From contig NZ_AWZT01000001.1 in NCBI RefSeq assembly GCF_000472525.1, positions 675,802 to 739,801 on the forward strand: a stretch of 64,000 bases of DNA. Reading direction: 5' to 3'. The DNA comes from Paraburkholderia dilworthii. Lineage in GTDB: Bacteria > Pseudomonadota > Gammaproteobacteria > Burkholderiales > Burkholderiaceae. Positions 27,179-35,699 of the stretch are shown here, piece by piece; positions within the stretch are counted from its first letter, which is position 1; every line of letters starts with the position of its first letter. The translations under genes and the position numbers were made by a program. The notes under the pieces were generated by a model. That model worked only from the letters and a program-made list of their open reading frames with translations. It searched no databases and was not told where the DNA came from.

Positions 27179-28054
27179 ATGTCCGCCGATTCCCGTCCCG
27201 ATCAACTGGTCCTTACGGTTGCGTGTCCGAGCGCTGCGGGCCAGGTTGCCGCCGTTGTCGGCTTTCTCGACCGGCATCATTGTTATATCGACGAACTCAC
27301 CGTCTTCGACGACGACCTCAGTGAACGTTTTTTCGTGCGCTGCGTTTTTCATGGCGTGGACAACAACGAAACGCTGAATATCGCGGCGCTCAAACGCGAG
27401 TTCAGGTCCATTGCCGAGCGCTTTCGTATGACGTGGGCAATGCACGACGTCGGCACCCGGCCTAAAGTACTCATCATGGTGTCCAAGCTCGAGCACTGTC
27501 TCGCGGACTTGCTATTCCGCTGGCGAATGGGCGAACTGAAAATGGACATTGTCGGCATCGGGTCGAATCATCGCGATCTTGAACCGCTGGCGAGGCAGCA
27601 CGGATTGCCGTTTCATCATCTTCCGATCACGGCCGATACCAAGCCGCAGCAGGAAGCGCGTTTGCTCGATCTGTTCGAGACGTCCTGCGCCGAATTGATG
27701 ATTCTCGCGCGCTACATGCAGATTCTTTCCGGCGAGACGAGCCGCGCACTCGCCGCGCGCGCAATCAACATTCATCATTCGTTTCTGCCCGGATTCAAGG
27801 GCGCCAAGCCCTATCACCAGGCGCATGCGCGCGGCGTCAAGCTGATCGGCGCCACCGCGCACTTCGTGACCGACGACCTCGACGAAGGTCCGATCATCGA
27901 GCAGGTGGTCGAACGTGTCGATCATTCATACAGCCCCGAGCGGCTGCTCGCGACCGGACGCGATGTCGAGTGCATTACGCTCGCCCGCGCGGTGAAGGCG
28001 TTTATCGAGCGGCGCGTGTTCATCAATGGCGACAGGACTGTCGTGTTGCAATAA
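27179..28054 (+). CDS. purU: Formyltetrahydrofolate deformylase
   Basis: PurU hydrolyses 10-formyl-tetrahydrofolate to formate and free THF. The 291-residue protein has an N-terminal ACT domain (QLVLTVACPSAAGQVAAVVG) and a C-terminal formyl-hydrolase domain with AINIHHSFLPGFKGAKPYHQ and the catalytic ATAHFVTDDLDEGPIIEQ. ATG 27179 follows GGAGAG. In glycine-betaine degraders PurU drains C1-folate formed by demethylation; Pseudomonas keeps it next to soxBDAG and fdhA, whereas here it follows the LysR gene. A strong hairpin terminates it. Confidence 0.93.
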   Translation: MSADSRPDQLVLTVACPSAAGQVAAVVGFLDRHHCYIDELTVFDDDLSERFFVRCVFHGVDNNETLNIAALKREFRSIAERFRMTWAMHDVGTRPKVLIMVSKLEHCLADLLFRWRMGELKMDIVGIGSNHRDLEPLARQHGLPFHHLPITADTKPQQEARLLDLFETSCAELMILARYMQILSGETSRALAARAINIHHSFLPGFKGAKPYHQAHARGVKLIGATAHFVTDDLDEGPIIEQVVERVDHSYSPERLLATGRDVECITLARAVKAFIERRVFINGDRTVVLQ

Positions 28055-28061
28055 GCAAAAA

Positions 28062-28087
28062 AAACGCCGCTTAAAAAAGCGGCGTTT
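28062..28087. terminator. Bidirectional intrinsic terminator between purU and the betaine-binding protein gene
   Basis: AAACGCCGCTT (28062-28072) and AAGCGGCGTTT (28077-28087) form an 11-bp stem with an A4 loop and flanking A/T tracts. It lies between convergent genes, eight bases after the purU stop. Confidence 0.85.
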
Positions 28088-28120
28088 CCTTGAGTTCCGG
28101 CATCGGCCGCTAAAGGGGAC

Positions 28121-28978
28121 TCACTTCACCCAGCTATCCACTCGATCGCCATGCGCGCTGATCCACGCATCGGCGGCGGCAGTCGGCTTCTCGCCGTTTT
28201 GCGTCGCGAGCATCACACTGTCGATCTCGCCCGGTTTCCACTGGAATTTCTTCAGGAACGCAACGACCGGCGGCGCCTTCTTCTCCAGTTCCGGATTGAC
28301 GACGCTGTCAACGTGCTCGGCCTCACCGAATACCTTCTTCGGGTCTTCCAGGAACTTCAGCTTGTACTTCGCGAACATCCAGTGCGGCTTCCAGCCGGTC
28401 ACGATGATGGGTTTGCTGGCCGCTTCGGCACGCGCGAGTTCCGCAGTCATCGCGCTGCCTGAGCTCGGCATCAGCTTGTAATCGAGCCCGTACGCCTTGA
28501 TGGCCTCGCTGGTTTTCTGCATCACGCCCGCACCGGCGTCGATACCGACGATGCGCGAACCGAATTCCGCCTTCTTCGCTTCCAGATCGCCGACCGTTTT
28601 CACGTCGAGATTGTCGGGCACGATAAGACCGATCTTCGCGTCGTTGAAGTTCGGACCGAGATCGACCACTTTGTCCTTGAAGTTGTTCCAGTACGCACCG
28701 TGCGTGACCGGCAGCCATGCGGACAGCGTCGCGTCGAGGTCGCCGCGCGCCACGCCTTGCCACATCACGCCGGCTGCAACCGGCACCAGTTGCACCTGAT
28801 AGCCAAGCCGTTTTTCGATCACGCGTGCGGCCACGTTGGACGTCGCAACGCTATCGTCCCAGCCTTCCACGTAACCGATCTTGATCGTCGGCTTCGTATC
28901 CGCCGAAACGCCTACACTCGTTGCCGCCAGCGCCGCGCTCAGGGTGCTCAACACCAGTATCTTTTTGATCAGTCTCAT
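28121..28978 (-). CDS. Glycine betaine/quaternary amine ABC substrate-binding protein
   Basis: This 285-residue OpuAC-family protein has a signal peptide (MRLIKKILVLSTLSAALAA, cleavage near VSADTK) and motifs IKIGYVEGWDDSVATSNVAA, GDLDATLSAWLPVTHG and VTGWKPHWMFAKYKLKFLED. It resembles glycine betaine-specific CbcX/CaiX paralogues. GGGAG precedes the ATG at 28978. It is the last gene after gbcAB on the same strand, about 165 bases from gbcB, and has no adjacent ATPase or permease, so it probably shares the ChoVW core. Confidence 0.87.
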   Translation of the reverse strand: MRLIKKILVLSTLSAALAATSVGVSADTKPTIKIGYVEGWDDSVATSNVAARVIEKRLGYQVQLVPVAAGVMWQGVARGDLDATLSAWLPVTHGAYWNNFKDKVVDLGPNFNDAKIGLIVPDNLDVKTVGDLEAKKAEFGSRIVGIDAGAGVMQKTSEAIKAYGLDYKLMPSSGSAMTAELARAEAASKPIIVTGWKPHWMFAKYKLKFLEDPKKVFGEAEHVDSVVNPELEKKAPPVVAFLKKFQWKPGEIDSVMLATQNGEKPTAAADAWISAHGDRVDSWVK

Positions 28979-29144
28979 CGCCGTTCTCCCGTTCGCCATC
29001 TAAAAACAACCCAAAGAGCATTTAGAATCGCCAGCCAGAATTGCCTGCTAACGTTGTTTTGCGACATGTAGTTGTCCGCACGCGACCTGGCTTACACAGC
29101 TGTTGCCCGACTCGCGGTAGTTCTGTTTTCAGCGTTAGCTCCAG

Positions 29145-30413
29145 TTACTTTTCGACGACGAGGTCAGTCAGCGGCTTGCTGCAACACAGCAGCACCATGC
29201 CTTGATCGATCTCGCGCTGACGAATGCCGCCTGCGTGTTTCATCGCGACTTCGCCTGAAACGAGCTTGACCTTGCACGTTCCGCACATGCCTTGCGTGCA
29301 CGATGCCGGCAGACGTACACCGGCTTTTTTTGCGGCGTCCAGCACATGCTGGCCACTGCCACATTCGATTTCCCGATTGCTTTTAGTGAAGCTCACCTTG
29401 TAGCGCGTCTGCGTTTCAGCCTCAGACAGTGCGGCTGGAGCAGAAACCGAAGCAGGCTCGAAGCCTGGCGATTCTTCTCGCGCCTGCGCAAAGCTTTCCA
29501 CTGTTACGGGCTCCGGCGAAGCTTGCAGGACATTCGCCACATGCGTGGTCGTCAATTGCGCGGCGACCTCGCTCACCGTTTCGAACGAGAAACTTTCCTC
29601 GTGATAATGGCTGCGATCGAAGCCGCCTTCATCGAGCAGCTTGCGCACCGCCTGCATATACGGTGCTGGCCCACAGGTGAAAATCTCGCGCTCCAGAAAG
29701 TCTGGAGCAATCAGTTTAAGCAACGGCAAAGTCAGAAAACCGGTCACGCCTGGCCAATTCGTGCGCGCGCCCAGCCGCTCGCAAACAAATGCAGTACGGA
29801 AATGCGCATGGTTCGACGCAATCAGATCGAGCTCGCGCGCAAAAATGATGTCGTCGGGCGTGCGGGCGCTGTGCACGAATACGATGTCGCTGTCCTCGCC
29901 GAGTTCATGATGCGCGCGGCTCATCGACATCAACGGCGTAATGCCCGAACCTGCGGACAAAAACAGTAACTTGCGAGCGGGATGGCGGGCGCACGTAAAT
30001 TCGCCTGCGGGTCCCAGCACGCGAACTTCGCCGCCCACTTGCAGATTGTCGTGCAGCCAGTTCGACACCTTGCCGCCCGGCACGCGTTTTACCGTAATGG
30101 AAATGGTGTGCGGACGCGTCGGCGGCGAGGAAATCGTATAGCAACGATTGATCGATTCGCCGTCGATGTCCAGTTCGAGCGTGATGAACTGCCCAGGCTC
30201 GAATACGAACGTCCGCTCGCCTGGTGCGCGGAAGAAAAAGCTCTTCACGTCATGCGTTTCCTGACGGACGTGGCAGCACACGAGAGTGTCGTCGACATCG
30301 CTATTCCACCTCGCGGGCAGCGTATCCCAGAAGCGCGGCTGCGTAACACGGCTTGTTGCGTACTCCGAGGCCGGCTCGGTGCCGAGCTGAAACGTCGCCT
30401 GTTCGCGCATCAT
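29145..30413 (-). CDS. gbcB: Glycine betaine demethylase, reductase subunit
   Basis: GbcB passes electrons from NAD(P)H to the Rieske oxygenase GbcA. The 422-residue protein has an FAD-binding domain (NRCYTISSPPTRPHT), a pyridine nucleotide domain (FLSAGSGITPLMSMSRAHH, ...EIFTCGPAPYMQAV), a 60-residue Ala/Pro/Glu linker, and a C-terminal plant-type [2Fe-2S] domain with ligands in PASCTQGMCGTCK and LLCCSK. It starts 33 bases after gbcA. GbcAB convert glycine betaine to dimethylglycine plus formaldehyde. Confidence 0.93.
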   Translation of the reverse strand: MMREQATFQLGTEPASEYATSRVTQPRFWDTLPARWNSDVDDTLVCCHVRQETHDVKSFFFRAPGERTFVFEPGQFITLELDIDGESINRCYTISSPPTRPHTISITVKRVPGGKVSNWLHDNLQVGGEVRVLGPAGEFTCARHPARKLLFLSAGSGITPLMSMSRAHHELGEDSDIVFVHSARTPDDIIFARELDLIASNHAHFRTAFVCERLGARTNWPGVTGFLTLPLLKLIAPDFLEREIFTCGPAPYMQAVRKLLDEGGFDRSHYHEESFSFETVSEVAAQLTTTHVANVLQASPEPVTVESFAQAREESPGFEPASVSAPAALSEAETQTRYKVSFTKSNREIECGSGQHVLDAAKKAGVRLPASCTQGMCGTCKVKLVSGEVAMKHAGGIRQREIDQGMVLLCCSKPLTDLVVEK

Positions 30414-30446
30414 TGTTTTCTCCCGCTCCTGGTTGCGCTCGTGCGC

Positions 30447-31751
30447 TCAGCGCTTGAAGGACACGACTTTCTCGCCGAAGGTGGCCGGCGCGGCGTCGTG
30501 CGTTTGCGGTGCATTGCTGTAATCCGCGATGCGGCCGATGTACCACTCGCAGAACTTCTCCACGAGACCTTCCGTGAACGGCGAATAGGGGCCCGGCTCG
30601 TAGGCGCTGCTCGATGCACCGCGTTGCGAGTATTCGACGAGCGCGCGGTCCTGGTCGTTGGTCGCGCGCCATACGGCTGTGAGATTGTTCACGTCGTAAT
30701 CGATGCCTTCGCGCGCGTCCTTGTGTACGAGCCATTTCGTGCGCACCAGCGTTTTACCCGCGGAAAGCGGAATCACCGAAAAGCTCACAATGTGATCGCT
30801 CATGAAGTGATGCCACGAATTCGGCTGCGTCCAGAAAGACAGGCCGCCGAGATCGGCCTGCTCGAAACCGCCGAGCAATTTTTTCGACGCCACTTTCGCG
30901 TCGAGCGTCTGCGATTCGCCATCGCGATCCAGCGGCAGACGTTGCGTGCGAAACCCGGTGACGAGGTCCGCGAGCCGTTCGATTTCCACCGACGGCAGCT
31001 TCATCGCCTCCCATTGCGCAGTGCGGCGCGCCACCGTCTCTTCGAAAGCGGCCATGCCTTCTTCGTTAGCCGGCGTGCGTTGATAGCCGAAGCCGTATTC
31101 GTAAAGTGAAATGGTGAGCTCGGGATGATTCGCGACACAGTGATAGCACTCGCGATTGTTCTCCATCGTGAGCTTCCAGTTGCCTTCCTCGATGATGTCG
31201 ATCGACGCCGCGATCTTACAACCAGCCAGGCCATGCGGCAGCAGATACGGCTCCATCGCTGCGCGCATCACCGAGAAGTCGGCGGGCGGGTTGTCGGCGA
31301 GACAAATGAAAATGAGACCCGCGAGGTTCTCGACGTGGACTTTCTTCAGGCTGTGCTTACAGCGGTCGAACTGGTCGCCCATATGCTCCGCGAACATCAG
31401 GTCGCCGTTCAGGTTATACGTCCAGCTGTGATACGGGCACACGATGTTGCCGAGTGAGCCCTTGTCGGTATTGCACAGGCGTGCGCCCCGATGGCGGCAC
31501 ACATTGTGAAACGCCCTCACCTGCATATCGTCGTCGCGCACGATCAGAATCGAATCGTGGCCGATTTCCACCGTGATGTAATCGCCCGGTTCGGGCACGT
31601 CCGGTCCCACCGCGACCTGAATCCAGTGCTGGCGGAAAATCGCTTCCATGTCGAGCGCGAAGATTTCCTCGCTCGTATAGAACGGCGACTCCAGCGTGTA
31701 ATCCTTTTTGCGGCGTTCGATCATTGCGCGAACGTCTGCGGAAACTTTCAT
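30447..31751 (-). CDS. gbcA: Glycine betaine demethylase, Rieske oxygenase subunit
   Basis: The 434-residue oxygenase has a Rieske [2Fe-2S] site with Cys85/His87 (NVCRHRGARL) and Cys105/His108 (IVCPYHSWTYN), and a mononuclear iron site around ENNRECYHCVANHPEL. It catalyses O2-dependent N-demethylation of glycine betaine to dimethylglycine. The gene lies 73 bases after etfB and before gbcB. In Pseudomonas gbcA is activated by GbdR; a similar control is likely here but I could not identify a site with confidence. Confidence 0.95.
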   Translation of the reverse strand: MKVSADVRAMIERRKKDYTLESPFYTSEEIFALDMEAIFRQHWIQVAVGPDVPEPGDYITVEIGHDSILIVRDDDMQVRAFHNVCRHRGARLCNTDKGSLGNIVCPYHSWTYNLNGDLMFAEHMGDQFDRCKHSLKKVHVENLAGLIFICLADNPPADFSVMRAAMEPYLLPHGLAGCKIAASIDIIEEGNWKLTMENNRECYHCVANHPELTISLYEYGFGYQRTPANEEGMAAFEETVARRTAQWEAMKLPSVEIERLADLVTGFRTQRLPLDRDGESQTLDAKVASKKLLGGFEQADLGGLSFWTQPNSWHHFMSDHIVSFSVIPLSAGKTLVRTKWLVHKDAREGIDYDVNNLTAVWRATNDQDRALVEYSQRGASSSAYEPGPYSPFTEGLVEKFCEWYIGRIADYSNAPQTHDAAPATFGEKVVSFKR

Positions 31752-31824
31752 TGTGTGCTCCGTTGCGTGTCACGTCTGGCGCCGCGCCAGGCCCTCCTGG
31801 CCGCATGCTCGCCTGAACCGGAAA

Positions 31825-32613
31825 TCAGTAATCCACGAGTTGATGCTCGCGCAAATACGCAAGTATCACTTGTGCTTTTTCGACGGAACTCCCTTCAATT
31901 ACGACGCTGCCGCCACGGCTTTCCGTCGTTGTCGCCGAGAGCATGCGGGCGTGACCGGAACGCTTCTCGGCGGCGGCAAGACGCACGGGTTTGGCGCTCG
32001 CTGAGCGAATGGTCCAGGCCGGTTCCGCTGCGGCACTGCTGCCTGCGCTGTGCACGCCGTTCGCGGCGGGACGAATCGTGCCCTCGCGCAGACGTGCATA
32101 TGCATAGGTAGGCGTCGCGTTTGCCATCGGATGTATGGCGATCAGCGCGGGCAACTGAACCTCGACGCGTCGGCGCAGCCCCTTCGGCATGAATTGCCGC
32201 ACTTGTGCACAGTCGTCCTTCACAACCACATCGACCGCGGCGCCGACGAGCGGAATGTCCAGCGCATTGGCGATGCGATACGGCAGCATGCCGCTGTCGA
32301 ATGCGCCTTCGGCGCGTGTGCCGGTCAGCACGAGATCGTAGCCGCTCAGACGCGCGGCAAGCAGCGTTGCTGCGTCCGCTTGTGACTCGCCTGCTTCGGG
32401 AACGGCAAGCACTTCCACCGAGCGTGCGCCAAGCGCGAGATATTCCTGTAACGCGGGATTCGAAGGATCGCCCGCATGCAGTACGTCGAGCGTCGCGTCG
32501 TGCTGCCTCGCGAGCGAGAGAGCCAGCGTGAGTGCGGCCGCGTCGTTGCGGCTATAGCGCGCGACGCCGCTCACCGGATGTCGGCCCACGGAAACCAGTA
32601 CGGCGATTTTCAT
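31825..32613 (-). CDS. etfB: Electron transfer flavoprotein beta-subunit of the dimethylglycine demethylase system
   Basis: The 262-residue protein matches EtfB: KIAVLVSVGRHPVSGVARYS, NDAAALTLALSLARQHDA, LVLTGTRAEGAFDSGMLPYR and the C-terminal KAQVILAYLREHQL. It differs from housekeeping EtfB by a variable ~60-residue segment near the C-terminus. It overlaps etfA by four bases. In Pseudomonas the matching pair sits beside dgcAB and takes electrons from dimethylglycine demethylation to the respiratory chain. Confidence 0.88.
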   Translation of the reverse strand: MKIAVLVSVGRHPVSGVARYSRNDAAALTLALSLARQHDATLDVLHAGDPSNPALQEYLALGARSVEVLAVPEAGESQADAATLLAARLSGYDLVLTGTRAEGAFDSGMLPYRIANALDIPLVGAAVDVVVKDDCAQVRQFMPKGLRRRVEVQLPALIAIHPMANATPTYAYARLREGTIRPAANGVHSAGSSAAAEPAWTIRSASAKPVRLAAAEKRSGHARMLSATTTESRGGSVVIEGSSVEKAQVILAYLREHQLVDY

Positions 32614-33779
32614 GCGAGCGCTCCTTCCACGACGGCCTTCGAATTCAGTAATGCAGCACTGGTGCCCCGAGCCGTGCGCGCCGCGGCAGCCGCGTCATTG
32701 AGTGCCGCGATGGTTTCCTGCGCGTCCGCGATGACGGTAAGGTTCGCGCGCTTCGCAATCGGCGCGCTCGCGTCGAGGTTCACCGCGATCACGTGGCGGC
32801 AATCCTTGATGCCCTGCAAATGCTGCACCGCGCCCGAGATGCCGAACGCGATATACACGCTCGCTTCAACCGTTTTGCCTGTCGCGCCGATCTGCTTGTC
32901 GCGTGTGAACTTGCCGTCGTCGACGGCAACGCGGCTCGCGCCGATTGCCGCGCCGAGCGTGGCCGCAAGACGCTCGAACGCGGGCACGTCGCTCACGCCG
33001 TTGCCGGCGGAAACGATAAAGTCCGCTTCCTCCAGCGCGAGTTGCGCCGCGTCCATTTCCTCGATGCCGAGATCACGCACGATGCGTTTCGCCGCAGCGG
33101 GTTCGCCATCGAAGCGCCACACGACCTTCTCTCCCGCGCCGACGAACGGCAGCTTCGGATCGACGGCATTCGGCGCAAGCAATATCACTTCGGGCAGCGC
33201 ACACGAAGCGAATGCGGTATTGGCCTGCACATAAGCTGCCACGTGCGAGGCGTCGATTTCAACGACATGCGTTGCGACGCTCGCATTCGCGGCGGCCGCA
33301 TAACGACGGCCAAGATCGCCGTCGCCAGTCGCGTTGTCCGGCAGGAAAACGTGGACCGGCGCATAAGCGGCGACGCAAGCGGCAAACGCATTCAATTCGT
33401 CAACCGGTGCGAATTTGCGTCGATCGAAAATGGGCAGTTCGATCAGCTTGTCTGCGCCGAGTGCGGCAGCATCGCCAGTGAATTCGCCGAATACGAGCAG
33501 CACCACTTCGGTTGCCGCGTCCGCGATCAAGGCCGCGGCGGCGAGCGTCTGCCGCGCGTGATCTTCGAGCGCGCCGCGGTCCGCGTGCGCGGCGACCAGC
33601 ATCACATGCTGCGGCGTGGCCGTCGTGCGGCGCGGCTTCGCGTGCTCACGATGCGCGGCGCCTGTTGCGGCGAAATCCATCGCGCCCGCTACGCCGGTCA
33701 CGCCCAGCGTGATACGCCTGAGTCCGTCTGCCGTAATCGTGAACGGCCGGCGCGGATCGGTTCGTTTGATTGTGTTCAT
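32610..33779 (-). CDS. etfA: Electron transfer flavoprotein alpha-subunit of the dimethylglycine demethylase system
   Basis: The 389-residue protein has an N-terminal ETF domain and a C-terminal FAD-binding domain with DKQIGATGKTVEASVYIAFG, ISGAVQHLQGIKDCRHVIAV and NLDASAPIAKRANLTVIADA. The start at 33779 is four bases after the dgcB stop, with GGAG inside the end of dgcB. A Pro/Arg-rich N-terminal tail of about 55 residues precedes the fold, as in other DgcB-linked EtfA proteins. Confidence 0.9.
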   Translation of the reverse strand: MNTIKRTDPRRPFTITADGLRRITLGVTGVAGAMDFAATGAAHREHAKPRRTTATPQHVMLVAAHADRGALEDHARQTLAAAALIADAATEVVLLVFGEFTGDAAALGADKLIELPIFDRRKFAPVDELNAFAACVAAYAPVHVFLPDNATGDGDLGRRYAAAANASVATHVVEIDASHVAAYVQANTAFASCALPEVILLAPNAVDPKLPFVGAGEKVVWRFDGEPAAAKRIVRDLGIEEMDAAQLALEEADFIVSAGNGVSDVPAFERLAATLGAAIGASRVAVDDGKFTRDKQIGATGKTVEASVYIAFGISGAVQHLQGIKDCRHVIAVNLDASAPIAKRANLTVIADAQETIAALNDAAAAARTARGTSAALLNSKAVVEGALA

Positions 33780-33783
33780 CGCG

Positions 33784-35697
33784 TTACTCCAGCGCTGCTG
33801 CAACGAGTTCGGCGACGTCCAGCACTTCAGGACGCGGCCCGACCACGCCTTCGAGCATCGCGGTGCAATTCGGGCAGCCCACGGCGACGATCTCTGCACC
33901 GATGCCGCGCGCGTCGTCGATACGAATGTCGGGAATGCGCCGCTTGCCCGGAATGTCGGTCAACGGTGCACCGCCGCCGCCACCGCAGCAACGTCCACGC
34001 ATGCCGTTGCGCTCCATCTCGACGACCTTGATGCCGATGCTCTTCAGCACACGGCGCGGCGCTTCCGTTTCGCCGTTATAGCGGCCCAGATAGCACGGAT
34101 CGTGATAAGTGATCTTGCGATCCGCGTAAGCAGCGACTGCGCGCGGCGACAGTTTGCCGCTCGCGACGAGTTCATCGATCAGCGCCGTGTGATGCTGCAC
34201 TTCATAGAAACCGCCCAGTGCGCGATATTCGTTGCGCAAGCTGTGCAGCACATGCGGGTCGGAAGTCACGATCTTGCCGAACGAGTACTGCGAAAGCGTG
34301 CCGATCAGTTTGTGCGCGAGCTGCTGGAACGTGGCTTCGTCGCCGAGACGCCGGGCCGTGTCGCCCGTATCGGTTTCGACACCGCCGAGCACCGCATAGT
34401 CGATGCCCGCGCGATTGAGCACCTTCACGAGCGCACGCAGCGTGCGCTGATAACGCATGTCGAACGCGCCTTCGCCGGCAATCAGCAGCACTTCCACGCG
34501 ACGCCCAGGCTGCGCGACCTGCACCTGCAAATCGACGGCCCAGTCGTAACGCGCGCCGATGTCGTAACCATTCGAGCTGCCGGTCTCGCGCAGATTCGCG
34601 AGCGTGATCGGCCCCTTGCCCGGCACGACGCCTTCCACGAGCGTCTGATTGCGGCGCATATCCACGATGGCGTCCACATGCTCGATCAGCATCGGACACT
34701 CCTGCACGCAAGCGCGGCAAGTAGTACACGACCACAGCGTTTCCGCTTCGATCAGACTGGAGATCAGCGGCTTGCCAGGCGCACCGCCGTGCTTGCCGAC
34801 CGGAATGCCGGGCGTGGGGCTGCCCGCGTATTCGGCGTCGGTGCCGCCGACCATGCCCGTCACCAGGTCCTGAATCAGCTTCTTCGGATTAAGCGGCTGG
34901 CCGGCCGCGAACGCGGGACATGCCGCCTCGCATTTGCCGCATTGCACGCAGGCGTCGAAGCTCAGTAACTGGTTCCAGCGGAATTCGACAGGCTTGCCCA
35001 CGCCATATTCTTTCGCGTCGAGCAGCGGCGCCTTCAATGCAGTCGGCGGCACTACGTCGTGATCGTTACGCGCGGCAAAGCGCTCCTGACGCGGATGAAA
35101 CGCGAGATGCAACAGACCCGCGAGCGCGTGTTTCATCGGACCGCCACGCGCCGCGCCGAATGTCATCGTGAAGGCGCCCACTGCAATCAGCAGTGCGACG
35201 ATGATCGCGAGCGCGCCCGACATGGCCCCAGCCGGCAATGCGATGAACAGCACGAGACCGAGGGCGAACGACCCGAGCAACAGCGGCAGATGATCCCAAG
35301 GCCCATGCGAAAGCCGCGCGGGCACCGCCTTCGCGCCATGCCGCCGACGCCATACGAACACGGCGCCGACCAGCATTACGAGCGCGGCCAGAAAGATCAG
35401 CTTGTCGAGCCACGGCGAGTAGATCGCGAGACCGTAGTTGACGAATACGAGCGCCATCGCGAGAATCGCCCCGCCGGCGGTTGCCACGTGCGTTTTCGCA
35501 ATGTAGGGGTCGCGCGCGACCACATGATGCAGATCGACGAAGTAGCGCTTCGGAATCGACAGCAGGTTGGCCCAGCCGTACGCGCCCGCCGCCGTCGCGC
35601 GACCCACGCGCCAATACGCGGCGCGCTTCGCGAGCGCGAACGCGAGACCCGCCATCGACAACCACAACAGCACGGTGATGACAGACACGGGGCTCAT
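33784..35697 (-). CDS. dgcB: Dimethylglycine demethylase subunit, membrane iron-sulfur protein
   Basis: The 637-residue protein starts with about five membrane segments (VITVLLWLSMAGLAFALA; AILAMALVFVNYGLAIY; LLLGSFALGLVLFIALP), then two ferredoxin clusters (CVQCGKCEAACP and CTTCRACVQECP) and a heterodisulfide reductase-like CCG domain (RCCGGGGGAPL). It should move electrons from DgcA or EtfAB to the quinone pool. I start it at ATG 35697, three bases after the dgcA stop; an ATG six codons earlier inside dgcA is possible. Confidence 0.92.
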   Translation of the reverse strand: MSPVSVITVLLWLSMAGLAFALAKRAAYWRVGRATAAGAYGWANLLSIPKRYFVDLHHVVARDPYIAKTHVATAGGAILAMALVFVNYGLAIYSPWLDKLIFLAALVMLVGAVFVWRRRHGAKAVPARLSHGPWDHLPLLLGSFALGLVLFIALPAGAMSGALAIIVALLIAVGAFTMTFGAARGGPMKHALAGLLHLAFHPRQERFAARNDHDVVPPTALKAPLLDAKEYGVGKPVEFRWNQLLSFDACVQCGKCEAACPAFAAGQPLNPKKLIQDLVTGMVGGTDAEYAGSPTPGIPVGKHGGAPGKPLISSLIEAETLWSCTTCRACVQECPMLIEHVDAIVDMRRNQTLVEGVVPGKGPITLANLRETGSSNGYDIGARYDWAVDLQVQVAQPGRRVEVLLIAGEGAFDMRYQRTLRALVKVLNRAGIDYAVLGGVETDTGDTARRLGDEATFQQLAHKLIGTLSQYSFGKIVTSDPHVLHSLRNEYRALGGFYEVQHHTALIDELVASGKLSPRAVAAYADRKITYHDPCYLGRYNGETEAPRRVLKSIGIKVVEMERNGMRGRCCGGGGGAPLTDIPGKRRIPDIRIDDARGIGAEIVAVGCPNCTAMLEGVVGPRPEVLDVAELVAAALE

Positions 35698-35699
35698 CG